Source of the DNA: Puffinus mauretanicus
Taxonomy: Eukaryota > Chordata > Aves > Procellariiformes > Procellariidae
Assembly: GCA_023333565.1 (NCBI GenBank)
Contig: JAJKFH010000209.1
Coordinates: 2,496,001-2,560,000, forward strand
DNA: 64,000 nucleotides
Direction of reading: 5' to 3'
Part shown: one piece after another, positions 1-12,759 of the stretch
Numbering within the stretch: position 1 is the stretch's first letter
Layout of the letters: every line of letters begins with the position of its first letter
Made by a program: the position numbers and the translations under genes
Notes under the pieces: model-generated
What the model saw: only the letters and a program-made list of their open reading frames with translations
What the model was told of the DNA's origin: nothing
Databases searched by the model: none

Positions 1-170
1 GGCTGTGGGAAGGGTGACATGGTGGCGGTGACAACCGCCAAGTGGGGAGGGTCATTTAAAGAAGGGCACACAGTATCTCAGGATATAAGACCTGAGAGCC
101 CACGACACGCCTGCTTTTAACTGCCATGTGTGTGTCGCCGTATGCTTGAAATAAAACAGTCACTGAAACA
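1..170 (+). mobile_element. Possible 3' end of an LTR, truncated by the window start
   Basis: The first 170 bases are richer in GC and CpG than what follows and have LTR-like order: a TATA-like GATATAAG at about 83-90, an AATAAA polyadenylation signal at about 150-155, and a possible CA terminus at 169-170, after which the sequence turns AT-rich. A hairpin with perfect 7-base arms (TGGCGGT at 23-29, ACCGCCA at 34-40) lies upstream. The 5' end and any target-site duplication would be outside the window, so this cannot be proved. A promoter or 3' UTR fragment is an alternative. Confidence 0.3.
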
Positions 171-1400
171 GAAAGATAATACGCCCAGTTGCTGCACGAG
201 TAACTGCTATAGTGTTAAAATACTTTCTGGCTAAAATCATTTAACTGATACATCTGACAGGATAACCTGTTTCTTAATGCCTAAAGCCTGACTAATGAAA
301 ACCATATGAAGACAAGTTAAATTACAATGTACCCTGTCTACAGTTTACGTGTTAGTTAAGTAGATTAGCGCATACCTACAAAAATAGTGACATAACTCTC
401 TCCCCCTACCTTTTTCCCGAGGAGGTGTATACCTTTGGCACAACTGATATAACCCTGTACATGATTTTCAGTAACTGTCTGGTGTCAAATGAAACGCACA
501 AAATTCTCTCGTTGAACCCGACTAACATTTGGGTCTAAAGCACTCCAAATGAAGTGTGAGCCAATTTCTCTGTAAAAGACCTATTAACAATGAGAGAAAA
601 CATGAATAGAGAAGTTCTGAAGAACCCTAACTTGCTTTCTGTTGCTACGGGATACACTTCCTTGGTCTACCCCCATGTTCTCAGCAAGTCGGACTCACAA
701 GAAGCCCGGCTTTCAGTAAATAATGAAAGCCCTACACTGCTGAAAACAATGTAAGAAGGGTTAAAAATCAAATCAAAACAAATAACATGCAAATGAAATA
801 TTACTTTATACATCTAGTTCCAGACACTAGGTAGGGTGCTTTACTACTGAAGTGCTCTCTATAGGCTACATAATGCACCTGGAAAATGGATGTTGAGACA
901 GACTGGATGTTGTTGTTCCAAACAAGTGATGTTTTTACTGCTCTGCTCCCCCTTCTATTGAGCCCAAACAGCTCCTTGCTATTTGTGTCCCTTTTTTTCT
1001 TATTTTCTTTTTCTCTGCAGCAAATGCCACTGCCAAATATTTTTTCTCCCACGATATCTCCCTGTGCCTCTCACTTTTCATAACCTCTACTTGTTACATG
1101 GAATGGTTTCAGAGACACAGAGCTTAAGGCCAGAACTTACCCAAGTGACTTCCACTTTCGGATGTCTCCATACGGGGTGTCTGAAACCAGTGACATCTTG
1201 GGGATTGAGTTTTTGGTTCCCACGAAGTTCAGAGAAAGCTATTGGTGTCAGAACTTCTAAAATTAGGAATTACTTCTGAAAATTTTCACTAATCCGCTTT
1301 ATCCTAAAGGTCACTGTGGGAGGCAAATGCAAAATCCTAATGCTGGTTTTGGCATTTGCTGGACAGATTACAGATGAAAGCCATAACCTCCTTGTTCTTC

Positions 1401-1424
1401 CATATATGCTTACATATATGCTTA
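1401..1424. repeat. Perfect 12-bp tandem duplication
   Basis: CATATATGCTTA occurs twice in direct succession, followed by a C that begins a third copy and then diverges. This is typical of replication slippage; no function is implied. Confidence 0.9.
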
Positions 1425-4286
1425 CCTATTTTGTGCCCGTAATTGCAAGATGCTCTCCCTCACTGTGTTTTGCTCCCACCAGCATGACCACTGGAATGAC
1501 TGGCTCTGGATTTCCTATTGTATTTTGCTGAAACTATTCACATGAGTGAAGACATGCATGAGTTCAGAGGCTGACCTTAACCAACCAATTCAAATAACTT
1601 CAATTATGTAGGCTACGTCCTCCAAAATGCACAAAATGTCTGCATTTTAAAACCAATATGAACATGCAACTGAATTATTACCTATATTATTATCTGTATA
1701 CTCTATAGATTAGTAATCAAAATATACAACTTGAAAATCTCAGACAATTACACAAGAGAAGCAGTCCATTGTAGTAAATGAGGAAAAAAATACCGAGTAG
1801 GATTTTCATCACTTGTTCACCTGAAAAGCAGGTTAAGGGAAATTTTTCCACTATTTTCAGAAGGTTGTATGCAGAGCTATTAATCCTCTGACTCACAAGT
1901 CAGTAAAAGGTCAGTGGTCTTTTCATGTACACACACTAACAATTATATTATAACAAAGTTAAAAGAAAATCCCCATTGGGGCAGCATAATAAAAACCGGA
2001 AAAGAAATGTGAGTAATAGGGGAAGAAGAAAAAATTTAAAGGAGCTAACTTTAAAATGTAACATTGTTTTTGATTATTACAACACAGGTGTTACATGAAG
2101 AAAAAAAGTTAAAAAATAACTGGGATAATTTTTTATGCAAACACAGGAACTTTCTTACAAATCCCCGTCCCAACTTATTTCCCCTTTGTTTGTCATTACA
2201 CTTACTATTAAACTTCCCACTACAATAAATAATTGCTATGAAATCCTGTGTACTAAATCCTGTAGTTCTTGTTTAAGCAAAAATTCCCACTGACTTAAGT
2301 GGAAATTGTATTTGAGCATGGCTTTGATCAAACTTATTTTATATTCCAGATTGCTGTAAGTGGAGCAGACGGAAACTATATCAAGCAGATGGAAATTTGA
2401 GTTTAAAAGCAGCCCTTCTATCATCTGCTCCTCCTAATGTATTTCACATCTGGAGGAATACCCATGTTAACCAGCATTTTGTTCATCCGAGTTAAAACAT
2501 CTCTGAAGTTAGGAGTCTTCATATGTCCCCTTCTTTGCTGCTGTATGCAGTCTAGTAGAAAGGGATATGGGTTTAGAGAACATTTTACATTATGCATAGT
2601 TAATTTAGCCATGTTTGTTATCAAGTTTACAAATGCTAAACACTGGAGTCTTTGACGTAAAAAGAGTGCCAGTAGCTTTAGGAAAATTAGGTGAGGTGTT
2701 TTTCTTTACTTTGAATTCTGACTGAAACTGCAGCAACGTATCAGTATTGTTGGACTAGATCCTGCTTCGGCTTTCAGAACAGACTGAACAGCTCTTCTTT
2801 TTAAAGCCCCCAGGTCTAATATTGTCTTACATTTCCTACCTAGACAAGTCACAGTGGTACCTTCCATGTTAAAACAAGAAAAGCACTATTATAAAAAACA
2901 GAAATAACTCTTAACATGAAAAAATTGACCCCTGCATTAAAAGCTGTTGACTGAGGTTAACCGATATTTTGCTTTTGGCTTAAATAGGTTGACCTAGAAG
3001 CATTTGCTCCAATTTCAAAAGCTGAATCTAATGGTTCCTTATCTGTACATGGAGCTTGTACAGTGCTGTTGCATTAGTGGGTGGACACCAGAGACGGTCA
3101 TCAATAATGGCAATAATCTGTTCCCTATTTTGAGGTAAATGATTCCCACATTCAAATGATGTGATTACAGTAGCACATAAAGGCAGGGAAAATTTAAGAA
3201 ATTCACATTGTCTCAGTAAGCTGTGCTACTAAATTTAAAAACTCTGCTTTGTGCCAAAGAGATATGCTGAACTATATGCACACTACTAGGAAAAAGGCTG
3301 AGACATATATAAACACACTGCCCTTTCTCAGTGATTTCCATGTATATGAAGGTCTATCTTTACATCTTAGATGTTTCATAAATCAGAAAGAGGATGATTA
3401 ATCACTGGCGTTATCTTTTTCAAGAAAGATCATGAGCAGCTCCTTCCATCCTAAAACAGAGAGTCTGAATAACTAACCATTGTCCCGTTTAAAGTTATGG
3501 GGGGCTCTCTGCTGCTGAAAGTGAGTTTAAGGCCATGTGGTTGTGAAAACTGTCATGTACCCTTCTCCCAACCAATATGCTTTTGTTAGCCCTTGTAGTC
3601 TGAGCAATTTCCTGTTCACTTCATTATACTTTGTACACCCACACTTCAATGTGTGCTGTTCCTCACTACCTACTGCTTCTATCACCTACCGCAAAATTAC
3701 AGCAGTACTGTCCTTCCCAAATCCTGAAGCAGTGGCTGACATTATAGCTTGAAGATCTCACTTGCAACTCAGCGGGATGAAAGGCATCATATAGTTGCAC
3801 AATGACATCTTACTACCATGACATTCAATTGGGAGAAGATGCACACAGAGAAAACGTTCACCTGGACACTTGATACAACTAGCAAAGAACCCAAGAGGGT
3901 ATCCAATTTCTAAATACTTAAAATTAGGAGATTTACTACCATTCAGAGAGCACTGCAGCTCTGTTGTCACAGTAACAAGTAGCAGCAATACCATGGCTGA
4001 ACCAAATCACATTTGCAGTCTCCCAGCATTGTATTCAACAGAATATATCTGAATGCCTTCCATTTGCTAGCACCTGAAAGAAGGATGTTAACTTAAATGA
4101 GAAGTAGGGACACAGGATTACACTCTCATCTCTTATTTAATATGAAAGCAACATAGTGGGAAAATAATGAATGCACTTTTTGAAATATAATATGGAGCAT
4201 ATTCTCTAATGTTCTGCTGCGATTCAAGGCAATTCAACCTTAATCAAACTTCAGAACTCTGGTCATTCATTTGCAAATGTTAAGGG

Positions 4287-4310
4287 TTTTTTTTTTTTAA
4301 AAAAAAAAAA
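4287..4310. repeat. T12A12 palindromic homopolymer tract
   Basis: Twelve T are followed directly by twelve A, making a 24-base perfect self-complementary tract. It is a simple low-complexity feature and likely length-polymorphic. Confidence 0.9.
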
Positions 4311-4505
4311 GAAGAAATCTGTGACTATTGATATAATTAAGAACTATTCAGCAGGTTGCTATGGGAAACTTTTTTTTCAGCTAACCCAATATCTCTACAG
4401 AGATTTCAGTTACTTAATGGTACATTGGAAGTAGAAGATAAGTCTTATATTTAAGAATCTGCATGGGTGGCCTTTTTAAGTTAGACAAAATATTTGTCCT
4501 CATTT

Positions 4506-4523
4506 AAAAAAAAAAAAAAAAAG
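4506..4523. repeat. A18 homopolymer
   Basis: A run of 18 A. No retrotransposon body was recognised immediately 5' of it, so it is listed as a simple repeat and not as a poly(A) tail. Confidence 0.85.
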
Positions 4524-7500
4524 CCCAAAACTTTAAAGTGTCTTCTATCCTGGCTTTACAGGAAAAAAAAAAAAGAGTAAAGAGTTAACTTCCTCTTACG
4601 TTTATCAGGTACTTGCAGGGAAAGAAAAGTGATAAGAACACTAGAGGAAGAATCCCAAACTATATGGAGTGAGGGGCTGATTCATTTCTTCTCTTTCCTT
4701 GTGTCATTTCATTTTGATTGCTTGTTAGAAACACTCAGAGGAGGAATGTTTGCTGCCTGTGACTGATTTTCATGCTGAGTCATTGCACCATCTAATTTGG
4801 AGATCTAAAACCAAGCATGTTCACTTTGTAGCCGGGTCTACAGGAAGCAATGGAACTGAGTTTGAAAATATGTTTTCTCAAACAGGTACTGAAAGTGGCT
4901 CAAGGATGCAGAAAACCCCCTAAAATGTTTTCCATGCAGTTTCAGAAAGAGCTTGGGGAACTTTCTTTACTTTAGAGAAATTTTTCTTTTTAACAACCAT
5001 TCCTTCTAACATGCTCGTAAAATACCTTGCAGCAGCACACAACAGTGCTCTGAACTGTGTATGTTAAATACTGTTTAGATAAGACATGCTCCAGCCAACT
5101 GCACTGTTTTAATGTAAATGTGGATGAATGTCACTGACACAGCACCACCTACCCCTACCCCTGCTGTTCCTAGCCGCTGAAATCTCCTCGAATCCTGTCC
5201 ATCCAAAGCAAAAACTATGTCCCAAGGCAACAGAAATCTCTAGAGCAGCCTCAGGTAGATGTGGATTCAACAGTCCAGAAGAGGAAGCAACAAGAGCTAG
5301 CGTGGCCACAGCTACTGGGCCAGACCAGTACAGCCTAAATCCCACATCAGTTCCCATACCTGAAGTTCCCTGTAGGCTGGAGCTAAGTTTACAGGCACTT
5401 TCTAGGCTATTCACATCTACATCAATTTTTCTTAATGGTCAAATATGAAAGGAGAAAACACCACTTTGATTACTCCCCATGTGAACTGCCTACTTGTTTT
5501 CACCAACTGTATTTCAGTCTGTTCCTTTCAATGATAACTAATCACAATAACCCAGAACATATTACAGAACATATTTAAGATGAACTGTCATGTTTGGGCC
5601 CATGCAGATCTGATGATTTTTATTATTACCCTGCCTAAGCACTCATCTTTCTAGGGTATTTCACCTCTGGTTTCTCCATACTCTAGCACTGGACTTCAGC
5701 AAGATGTAATTCCCTCTTCTGTCACCTTCCCCTCCCAAGTCATCTATTTGGTGTTAAAAACACCCCACATCAGCTGCTAGGGAAGAATACGCACCACTGT
5801 ACAGCCATCTCAGCTATACTGAAGCGGCATCCAGTGCTGCTGTAACAACAGCAGCTCCAGTTGCAAACAAGTTTGGCATGATTTGGGCAAGGAGTAGTCA
5901 ACCCGTTTACCATTTGCATGGATATAAAGAAGAGAAAAGTTTTGCACAGTGTGGTTTCATATCACATACAATTAGCCTGAGATTTCAATCTTGCCTATAA
6001 TCTCAAGGTCAATTTTAGTTGATGCTTTCAGATAGGACTTTTGAAGATGTGCCTTGCAAAGAACTGTTGTTCAAATATCACATTCAGTGCTTGCTAAGTA
6101 GTTCAGCCCAACTATGCAAGAGTTAAAAACAAAGTCCTAATCATACAGAAAAAAAAAAAAGAATCCAAAGTCCATTGTTAGCAGGGAGAGGCAAGCACAA
6201 ACAGCAGTTAGCAAATGCTAAATAGGACATGCAAAAAGACTTCCATCACGTAAACAGGGATAATTACAGGGTTACAGAAAATTCCCACAGAGTAGCAGAC
6301 AAATTTGAAAAGTCATATTGCTAACAAGGACAACTACTGAGAGAAGACCTCTTCTGGTGCAAGAATAGAAAGGTGGACAAGAACAGAAATGACATGTCAA
6401 CTGACTGTTAAAAAGAGCGCAGTAATATTGCAAGGATGATGAGATGGAGCTAAAAAAAATTCTAGTCTGTGTTTAAAATCGGCATATCATCAGAACAGGT
6501 AAAAGCAATATTTCTGGCCCTGTTTTCCAAGGCCCCATGACAGCAACCATGAGGATGGACACTCCAGTAACAACCCTAACACACCTACCAGGCTCATCAG
6601 GTAGTCTTGCCTCTGCCCACCCCTTTCCTCTGCTTCTTTTTTTTATTATAAGAGACTTTTCAACTTTCCACTATTAATTGTTAGACTCGCAACAAGAGAG
6701 AGAAGAGTTCAAAGTTAAGTGCCAGAACACAAACAGACAGGTCAAAGGCATAACTGTAAAGACAGAAGAAGATGCTATAAAGATGATTTTAAAAAAGAGC
6801 AAAGAAAAGAGAAGTAGGAAGAAATGCTGGAGCTTCAAAGCAATAATAAGTGGGAAAGGAAATGCTGTATATTGGTATGTATTTTGATAGGCTTATTCTC
6901 TCTACAGCTATGTAATGTTGTAACTCTTAATAGCAACACAGAAAAGGGAAGTATGGGATGTAATTGCTCAGGCAGAGTTATGAGGTATGCAGGCATACGT
7001 GAGCTCTTGCACACAGACCAGAACAAACACGAACACTTATTGTTGATTTGATAAAGAAATACAGCATATTTTGTGCTATGCGCCAGCCAGCTGCCAACTC
7101 ACTGCTAAATTCAATGTGCCTACAGTCTCTGCGTGGTCTTGCTGCCCCACACAGCGTCTGAACTGCTCATTACTGGCTTTCCCAGAGAATAAAGGAGATC
7201 ACCGTGACTAGTGAACAGTAAATGATCTTGCTAATCTGTTTAAGCATTCCTAGTTCACCCCTAATGAGAACATCTAGGTGCCCAGGATATGATTAAGGGT
7301 CACATACCAATGAGCTGTTTGAGCCTCTGCCTTCTCTCTCACTTGACTTTAGGAACCCCTTGCTTGATTATTAGTGGCTCTTTCTAATTCTCACAAAGAA
7401 ATCACAATTTTGGAAGAAGGCCAGCAATACTCATCATGACACTTGCATGGGCAATTTCATAGATCTGTCTTTGCAACTCTTTAGGAAAACAGGATCACTA

Positions 7501-8101
7501 GTGCAGCTGGTATAAAGTGGCGGTGTTTATTTCCAGCAGACCTACACAGACTTATACCAACTGTTTAATGCCAATATTAAGCACAGAATATTGCTAGTTG
7601 TCTATTCTTCTTGGAAAATATGGGCATATCCACATATAAGCAAGTAATGGCAAGGTCCCAGAAGCAACCAACCTTGTACCTACAGGCCTGTGTTGTCGAG
7701 GAGGCTCCTAGGCCAATTCAGGGGTGGTCTGATAGCTTTAACTGTGTTTGTACTCTGAAAACCTGGTTTGTTCTCACAGGCAGTGTTGGACTGAAACTCA
7801 CAACTGGGTGTCTGCCCTTGCTCAGAGAAAGTAGGAGAGAGAATCCCGAAGGGAATGTTTGCAAGCAAAGCCTCTGCATTTCCCAGTGCTGTGCAAGCAC
7901 GCGCCTTCTCCGGCTTCTGGCATCACACCATTTCTATTTCCTGCTGCACTCAGGCAAGAATATTTCTGTTGATCACTTTTCAGTGAGCAGTCTCGTTAGC
8001 ATTAGTGCTTAAGGTCTTTGAAACTGCAAAGAAGAAAAGGCGGGTGGGTAGATATGGAAGGCATTATGAGAGGGCAGCAAGTTTAAAGTATTTCTGTTTA
8101 A

Positions 8102-8167
8102 AGTCGACCTGCTTTAAGGAAAAGATTAGACCAGATGACTGACCCAGATTTTCTGTGATTCTATGAA
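8102..8167 (+). mobile_element. CR1 LINE, 3'-terminal fragment
   Basis: The segment GTCGACCTGCTTTAAGG, followed by a TTAGACCAGATGACTGACCC-like stretch and ending TTCTGTGATTCTATGA at 8151-8166, matches the conserved 3' end of avian CR1. In that family the tail is a short array of ATTCTRTG-type octamers in place of poly(A). Two octamers are visible, so the element lies on the plus strand. Only the extreme 3' end is recognisable, as expected for the heavy 5' truncation typical of CR1. The sequence just upstream (8041-8101) may be a more decayed part of the same copy. Confidence 0.8.
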
Positions 8168-8169
8168 TT

Positions 8170-11100
8170 GTGTTTTCAAACCAGTTTCTCTCAAGTTTAC
8201 TCTCAACCATTCAGGTTTGTTGGAGTAAAAAGGAAGGAAATGGTATTAAACAGCAGAGTGATCCTATAAATATGTTTGTCTTAGTCTCTTCTGCTAAGTA
8301 AGAGAACATTTTAATTCATTAGCTACGTCCGACTCTTTCTGCCTCATCTGAATAAAGGGTTTAGGATAAATTAAAAGCATTTCTCCATGGACCAGGATAT
8401 AGTTAGTAACCTACATTCTAAAAGTAATCTGTAAAAACCTTTCATGCTGTCTCTCAAAAATTGTGCCAACCCTTTCCACGGCCAGAATACAAAAGACTAT
8501 GTGAGGTGTCTGGCAACTAAGAGTAAAATATATGTACATTAAGCATGTTTTACCTATATAAGAAAATAAAAGAGAGGAAGAACTGAAAAACCCTATAGTG
8601 GGACAAATTCAGTTAATGAAAAACAGGCTAAAGTCCCCAGAAGACTGATGTCATTTGGCCACCAGAACAACATGTATTTCCTTCTGCAGCAAGACCCCAA
8701 GACAATTAGCTGCTTTTGTTCTTTGTAAATCACCTTTAAATCTTCTTCAGGTATTCGTAATAATTTTAAACAAACTATATAAGTTGTGAGATTTTTTTTT
8801 TTATTTTAGCTAGTTTCTGGACAGACCAGAAACTTGTCTCTCTGCCTCTGAAGTATGAGTCTCATCACATAGCACAGTAAAAATAAACCATGATTTGCAT
8901 TTCTCAATAGCCTTCAAATAACTACATGGAGTAAAGCCAAACCCAGCCTCTTCATTGAAACAAACAGCTTGCATTTTCACATACCAAGATTGCTTCCCCT
9001 TCATGTAAAGAATAATTTCTGCCTCCCAATTTCCACATGGCCCACTGTGCGCCTTACTACCAGCCACATTTTCTCCCTGGTAGCTCACCTAGTAAGTACT
9101 TTGAGTCAGCACGTTCAACCACAGCAGCAAACTTTGATAGGATTTCCTTCAACGACTGAAACGTTTAGGCACGTATTCAGCTCATGACTCAGGGTGCTTA
9201 TCTGTCAAGCGAAACTCCCTCTGGGATGTGAAGCACCATCATCTCAATCACTTCTCCTTTTCCTCTGAAAAAACAAACAAACATTCAGCACTCTTCTGAG
9301 TCTAGGTCCTTCCCCCTTTCCCATCCCTCACCCATCCCTGGCCAGAGGCAAGCTCTGGAAAAGACAAAGAACACAGGCACAATTGTTCTCGGCTTCTAGC
9401 CTGTGCTCATTATATTGGCAAAGTTCGAAACCATTTGCTTCTGCCATTGTACTTTTAAACACTGTAGTTCCAGAATATCAGCAAAATCACAGCACCATTC
9501 TTCACAATAGGTTCCTGTCTCCCATTTTGGCGTGCTTTCATTCACCAAACTTATCACCATGTTCTCATATTTATCTGGCAGATTATTAGACGTTCAGTCC
9601 TTATTATTAACATGTGTCTTCAAAAGGGGAAGTTCTTTTCTTTCCCAGCTTTCTTTTTTGACTGTATGCTCGATTTTTTTAAATGTAGAGTCCCTTCAAA
9701 CTAGTGTGAAGTAAACAGAAAGGAAACAGGTGCTAGAGACACTTAAAAAGGGCTGCCCATGATTAAGCTACAGAATTTCACAAGAAAAAGAAACAAAGAA
9801 GGGATGGATTTGTGTCTGAAGAATTACATATGCTCCTTTACTTTTGTTTTTCTTTTCTGTCAAACAACCCAGATAAAGGACACCCATACTCACAAGGTAA
9901 GTAAACATAAGTCAGAGCGGTCATCTACACACAAATGTTAAATTGTGCTACCTATTCTGGGATAGTTAAAACAACACTCCAGTGTAGCTATTCCCATGCA
10001 GGCAGCAGAACAAAACAAGAGTGGTGTAGGGCATGTAAATTCACAGTCAATTTTACTGGCTTACATGTTTTAATGAAAACCTCAATGCTTCAGCTGAAAT
10101 AGTTACTTTGGTACCAAGACGTGCAGTCCATAACTTCAGTAAGAGATTTGGAAGGACTAGGAATCCTGAACCATTGTAGTTCTGTGACTGTATTATCTTT
10201 AACCACCTCTTCCACCCGTATTCTTTCCTTTGTAACAAGCTACCCACCAAAAGGAATTCCAGATTTTGCAGCCACGGCTGTATTTGTTAAAACACAGAAT
10301 AAAGACTTCCTTGTAAAGAGTTAGCTTTGCTAGTCAACAGAGTAGCTTGGCTATTTTTTCTAAGACTGCTGGCCAAAGGAAAAAAAAGAAATGAAAGAAG
10401 CTGTCAGGAAGAAAGCCTGGGCAGATAGCAGGGACAGGCAGGGGCAGAGACAGAAATGAAGAGGGATGTACTGTGGATAAGGAAGTAGAAAAGTTTGAAC
10501 TTCAGAGGAAGCCAAGGATAAACCTTGTGAAAGCAGTAAGAAAGGAAGTTTCTATACGTGCCTAGAATTGCACCTGCTAATCTACACAATGTAAACCCAC
10601 AGGAAGTGACTCAGTGGTCGGAGCCTGACACACAAAAGGAAGCATCCTATATTCCAGGAAAAGGTATTTGGCTTATGTGTGGACATAATGTTTTTGTTCA
10701 GGTCTTGAACCACAACTGCATTTGGTTGTGTTTCTCATATGCAGCAGTTGCCCAGTTCTAACTTACTATTTTTAACTCAAGCCCATCAATGTAGGAAGAA
10801 CAATTTTTGAGAAGGATTGCAGTACTTCATCTGCATTTATATGAAAGAAGGACTGGAGCCATAGTGCTCTGAGCACCTAACCTAGCCCAGTTTGTCTGCG
10901 TGTCTTCATCCATAATGTGGCAGTGAACAAAAATTAAGAAAAACTCACCTATTTGATGTTCCAGGCCGGGCATGAAGTGGGGAGACAATACTGCTCACAC
11001 TGGAAGTAGTTTATGTCATATCTTTTTTTATCCTAATTGATGCCACAATATCACAATACAGTGCTGTCATACCAGATATACAAATCCCAAGGACAAAGAA

Positions 11101-12305
11101 GCAGTTGGGCATCATGGCTACTGAATCCCACTAATTCACACAACAAACCAAAGCGATGTTAATGCCTAATTGTCTTCGGTTCCTCTACCTACAATGGCTT
11201 TAAAGGAGAAAAGACAGGATGAATTAGCTGAAGTGCCTCCTGCTTATCAAAGTTACTGTGAAGTTGTACCCGCTGCCATCATCGTTTGCAGACAGGATAT
11301 TCATAACTGGAATTTCCCTCCAGCCAACTGCTCCCCTATTACCTTAGAGCCCCTGAATGCACCACCTGGAAGTCCTTGTCCTGAGTCTGTTTGAACCAAT
11401 GTCCCATGGACTCAAGGCATGAGAGGAGCAGCAGTTAGCAGAAGGCCACCTTGATGCTACCCTGCAGACTTGCTCCGAGTGCCACTTGGCAGAGCATGTG
11501 ACCCTCAAGGTTTTGTAGTAAAAGGCAGAAAGTTTCCAGCTCCCTTTTGACGGATATGGCAGAAGCTTAATGTCAAAACATAACAATCACATCTTATTCA
11601 ATTGCATTTTCTCTCTGGAAAGAGTAAATACAGCCTCTGTGAAGCCTAGCACACTGTACATATGCAATTAGAGGTTCCTGTAAAGGCTCACTGAACTGTA
11701 TTTTGAGTTGGTGTTAGCCCTGAGGATGATAACTAGTCACTGTTCTTGTGGGACGTGCAAAATGTCAGGGGAATATAAAGAAGTAGTGTGTTCAGGAAGT
11801 GTGTGATGTGACTAATAGAGGATGACAAGGGGTGTGGTTATCATGAGATATTCACCTCCCTTTAGTGCCTTCGTGAGACATGAGAAAATAAGTATCTCCC
11901 TCCTCTCCCTGTCTCTCAGGGGCATGTTTATCCACTTAGAACTAAGCCTCCAAATGTTATCATACCGCTCTTATTAAAAGCCCTTTTGGGGCAGTCGCTC
12001 AGTAAGGAAGTTTATTACAGAGACTCTGAATTGCTGTTCCAGCTGAGTAATGCTGGACACAGAACTCAAGCTGACTTCACAGCAAACGGTTTATGAAAAA
12101 GCTAACTAAGTTCTTGACCAGAACAATGTATTTCTTTGGTGTTTGAATATGAGGTCCACAGGTAGTGGATGGGCTACTCTCAGCTCTGATCCTCTCAGGG
12201 GACCACCTAGGTCCCTGTCTCTCAGCCTTGGTGTGAAATCTCAAGGCAGGTAGGAAGAAGTGTATATAGCCAAGAAGCCAATTGACATCTGCACGTAAAA
12301 ATTTT
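8170..12305. other. Unique non-coding sequence, no gene seen
   Basis: Nothing coding or repeat-derived could be recognised. Open frames in this stretch are under 95 codons and show no domain-like composition. Confidence 0.65.
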
Positions 12306-12309
12306 TTTC

Positions 12310-12742
12310 TGGATGCAAAGGCAAGAGGAAAGGAACATACTGCTCTGAAGAAAATACAGATGAAAGAAAGAATGGGGGAAATGGGGAGAAGAGCACTGGA
12401 GGGGTGTTAGAGCAAGGGCATGGAAGATAAGTGTTGGCCAGAACAGGAAACTTAGTCAAAAGATGGAGCAGTAATAAAGGAGAGAGCAAGACAGAAAGAG
12501 AAAGCAGAATGAGAAGGACTTCGGGGATGGAAGAAAGGGAGGCCAGAGCCTGGAAGAGGAAGTTCTACTGTGAGAAAATTGAGGAGTAACTTCAGTAAGA
12601 AAGAGAAAATCAATGAAAGGAAATGAATGGAAATTTACAAAATGGGTCTGGAAAAAAAAAGGCAGAGGGGGAAAGAAACAGAAAAAAGATAATAAACAGT
12701 TGGAAGAAAAAAGGAACGAGAAGTAGATAAAGCATTTTATCC
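12310..12742 (+). repeat. Purine-rich low-complexity region
   Basis: For about 430 bases the plus strand is dominated by A and G (GAAAG, GGGAAA, GAGAAG words), ending in a T14 run at 12743-12756. The minus strand consequently has Phe/Ser/Leu/Pro-rich open frames (for example 12456-12785) that are artefacts of composition. Such polypurine strands can form triplex or A-form-like structures, but no function can be read from the sequence. Confidence 0.75.
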
Positions 12743-12759
12743 TTTTTTTTTTTTTTGGT

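Larger units (their letters stand above)
171..8100. other. Unique non-coding sequence, no gene seen
   Basis: AT-rich sequence with only short, unconvincing open frames. Minor items are a perfect 12-bp tandem duplication (CATATATGCTTA twice) at 1401-1424, a T12A12 palindromic tract at 4287-4310 and an A18 tract at 4506-4523. The segment 983-1020 is a good-looking polypyrimidine-CAG acceptor, but no open frame or donor follows to make an exon. A purine-rich stretch at 6678-6880 gives a lysine-rich frame that looks like composition, not coding. Confidence 0.7.

Noticed and set aside
983..1083. Possible exon after the polypyrimidine-CTCTGCAG acceptor at 1020
   Set aside because: No donor or convincing coding sequence follows; single acceptor-like tracts are common by chance.
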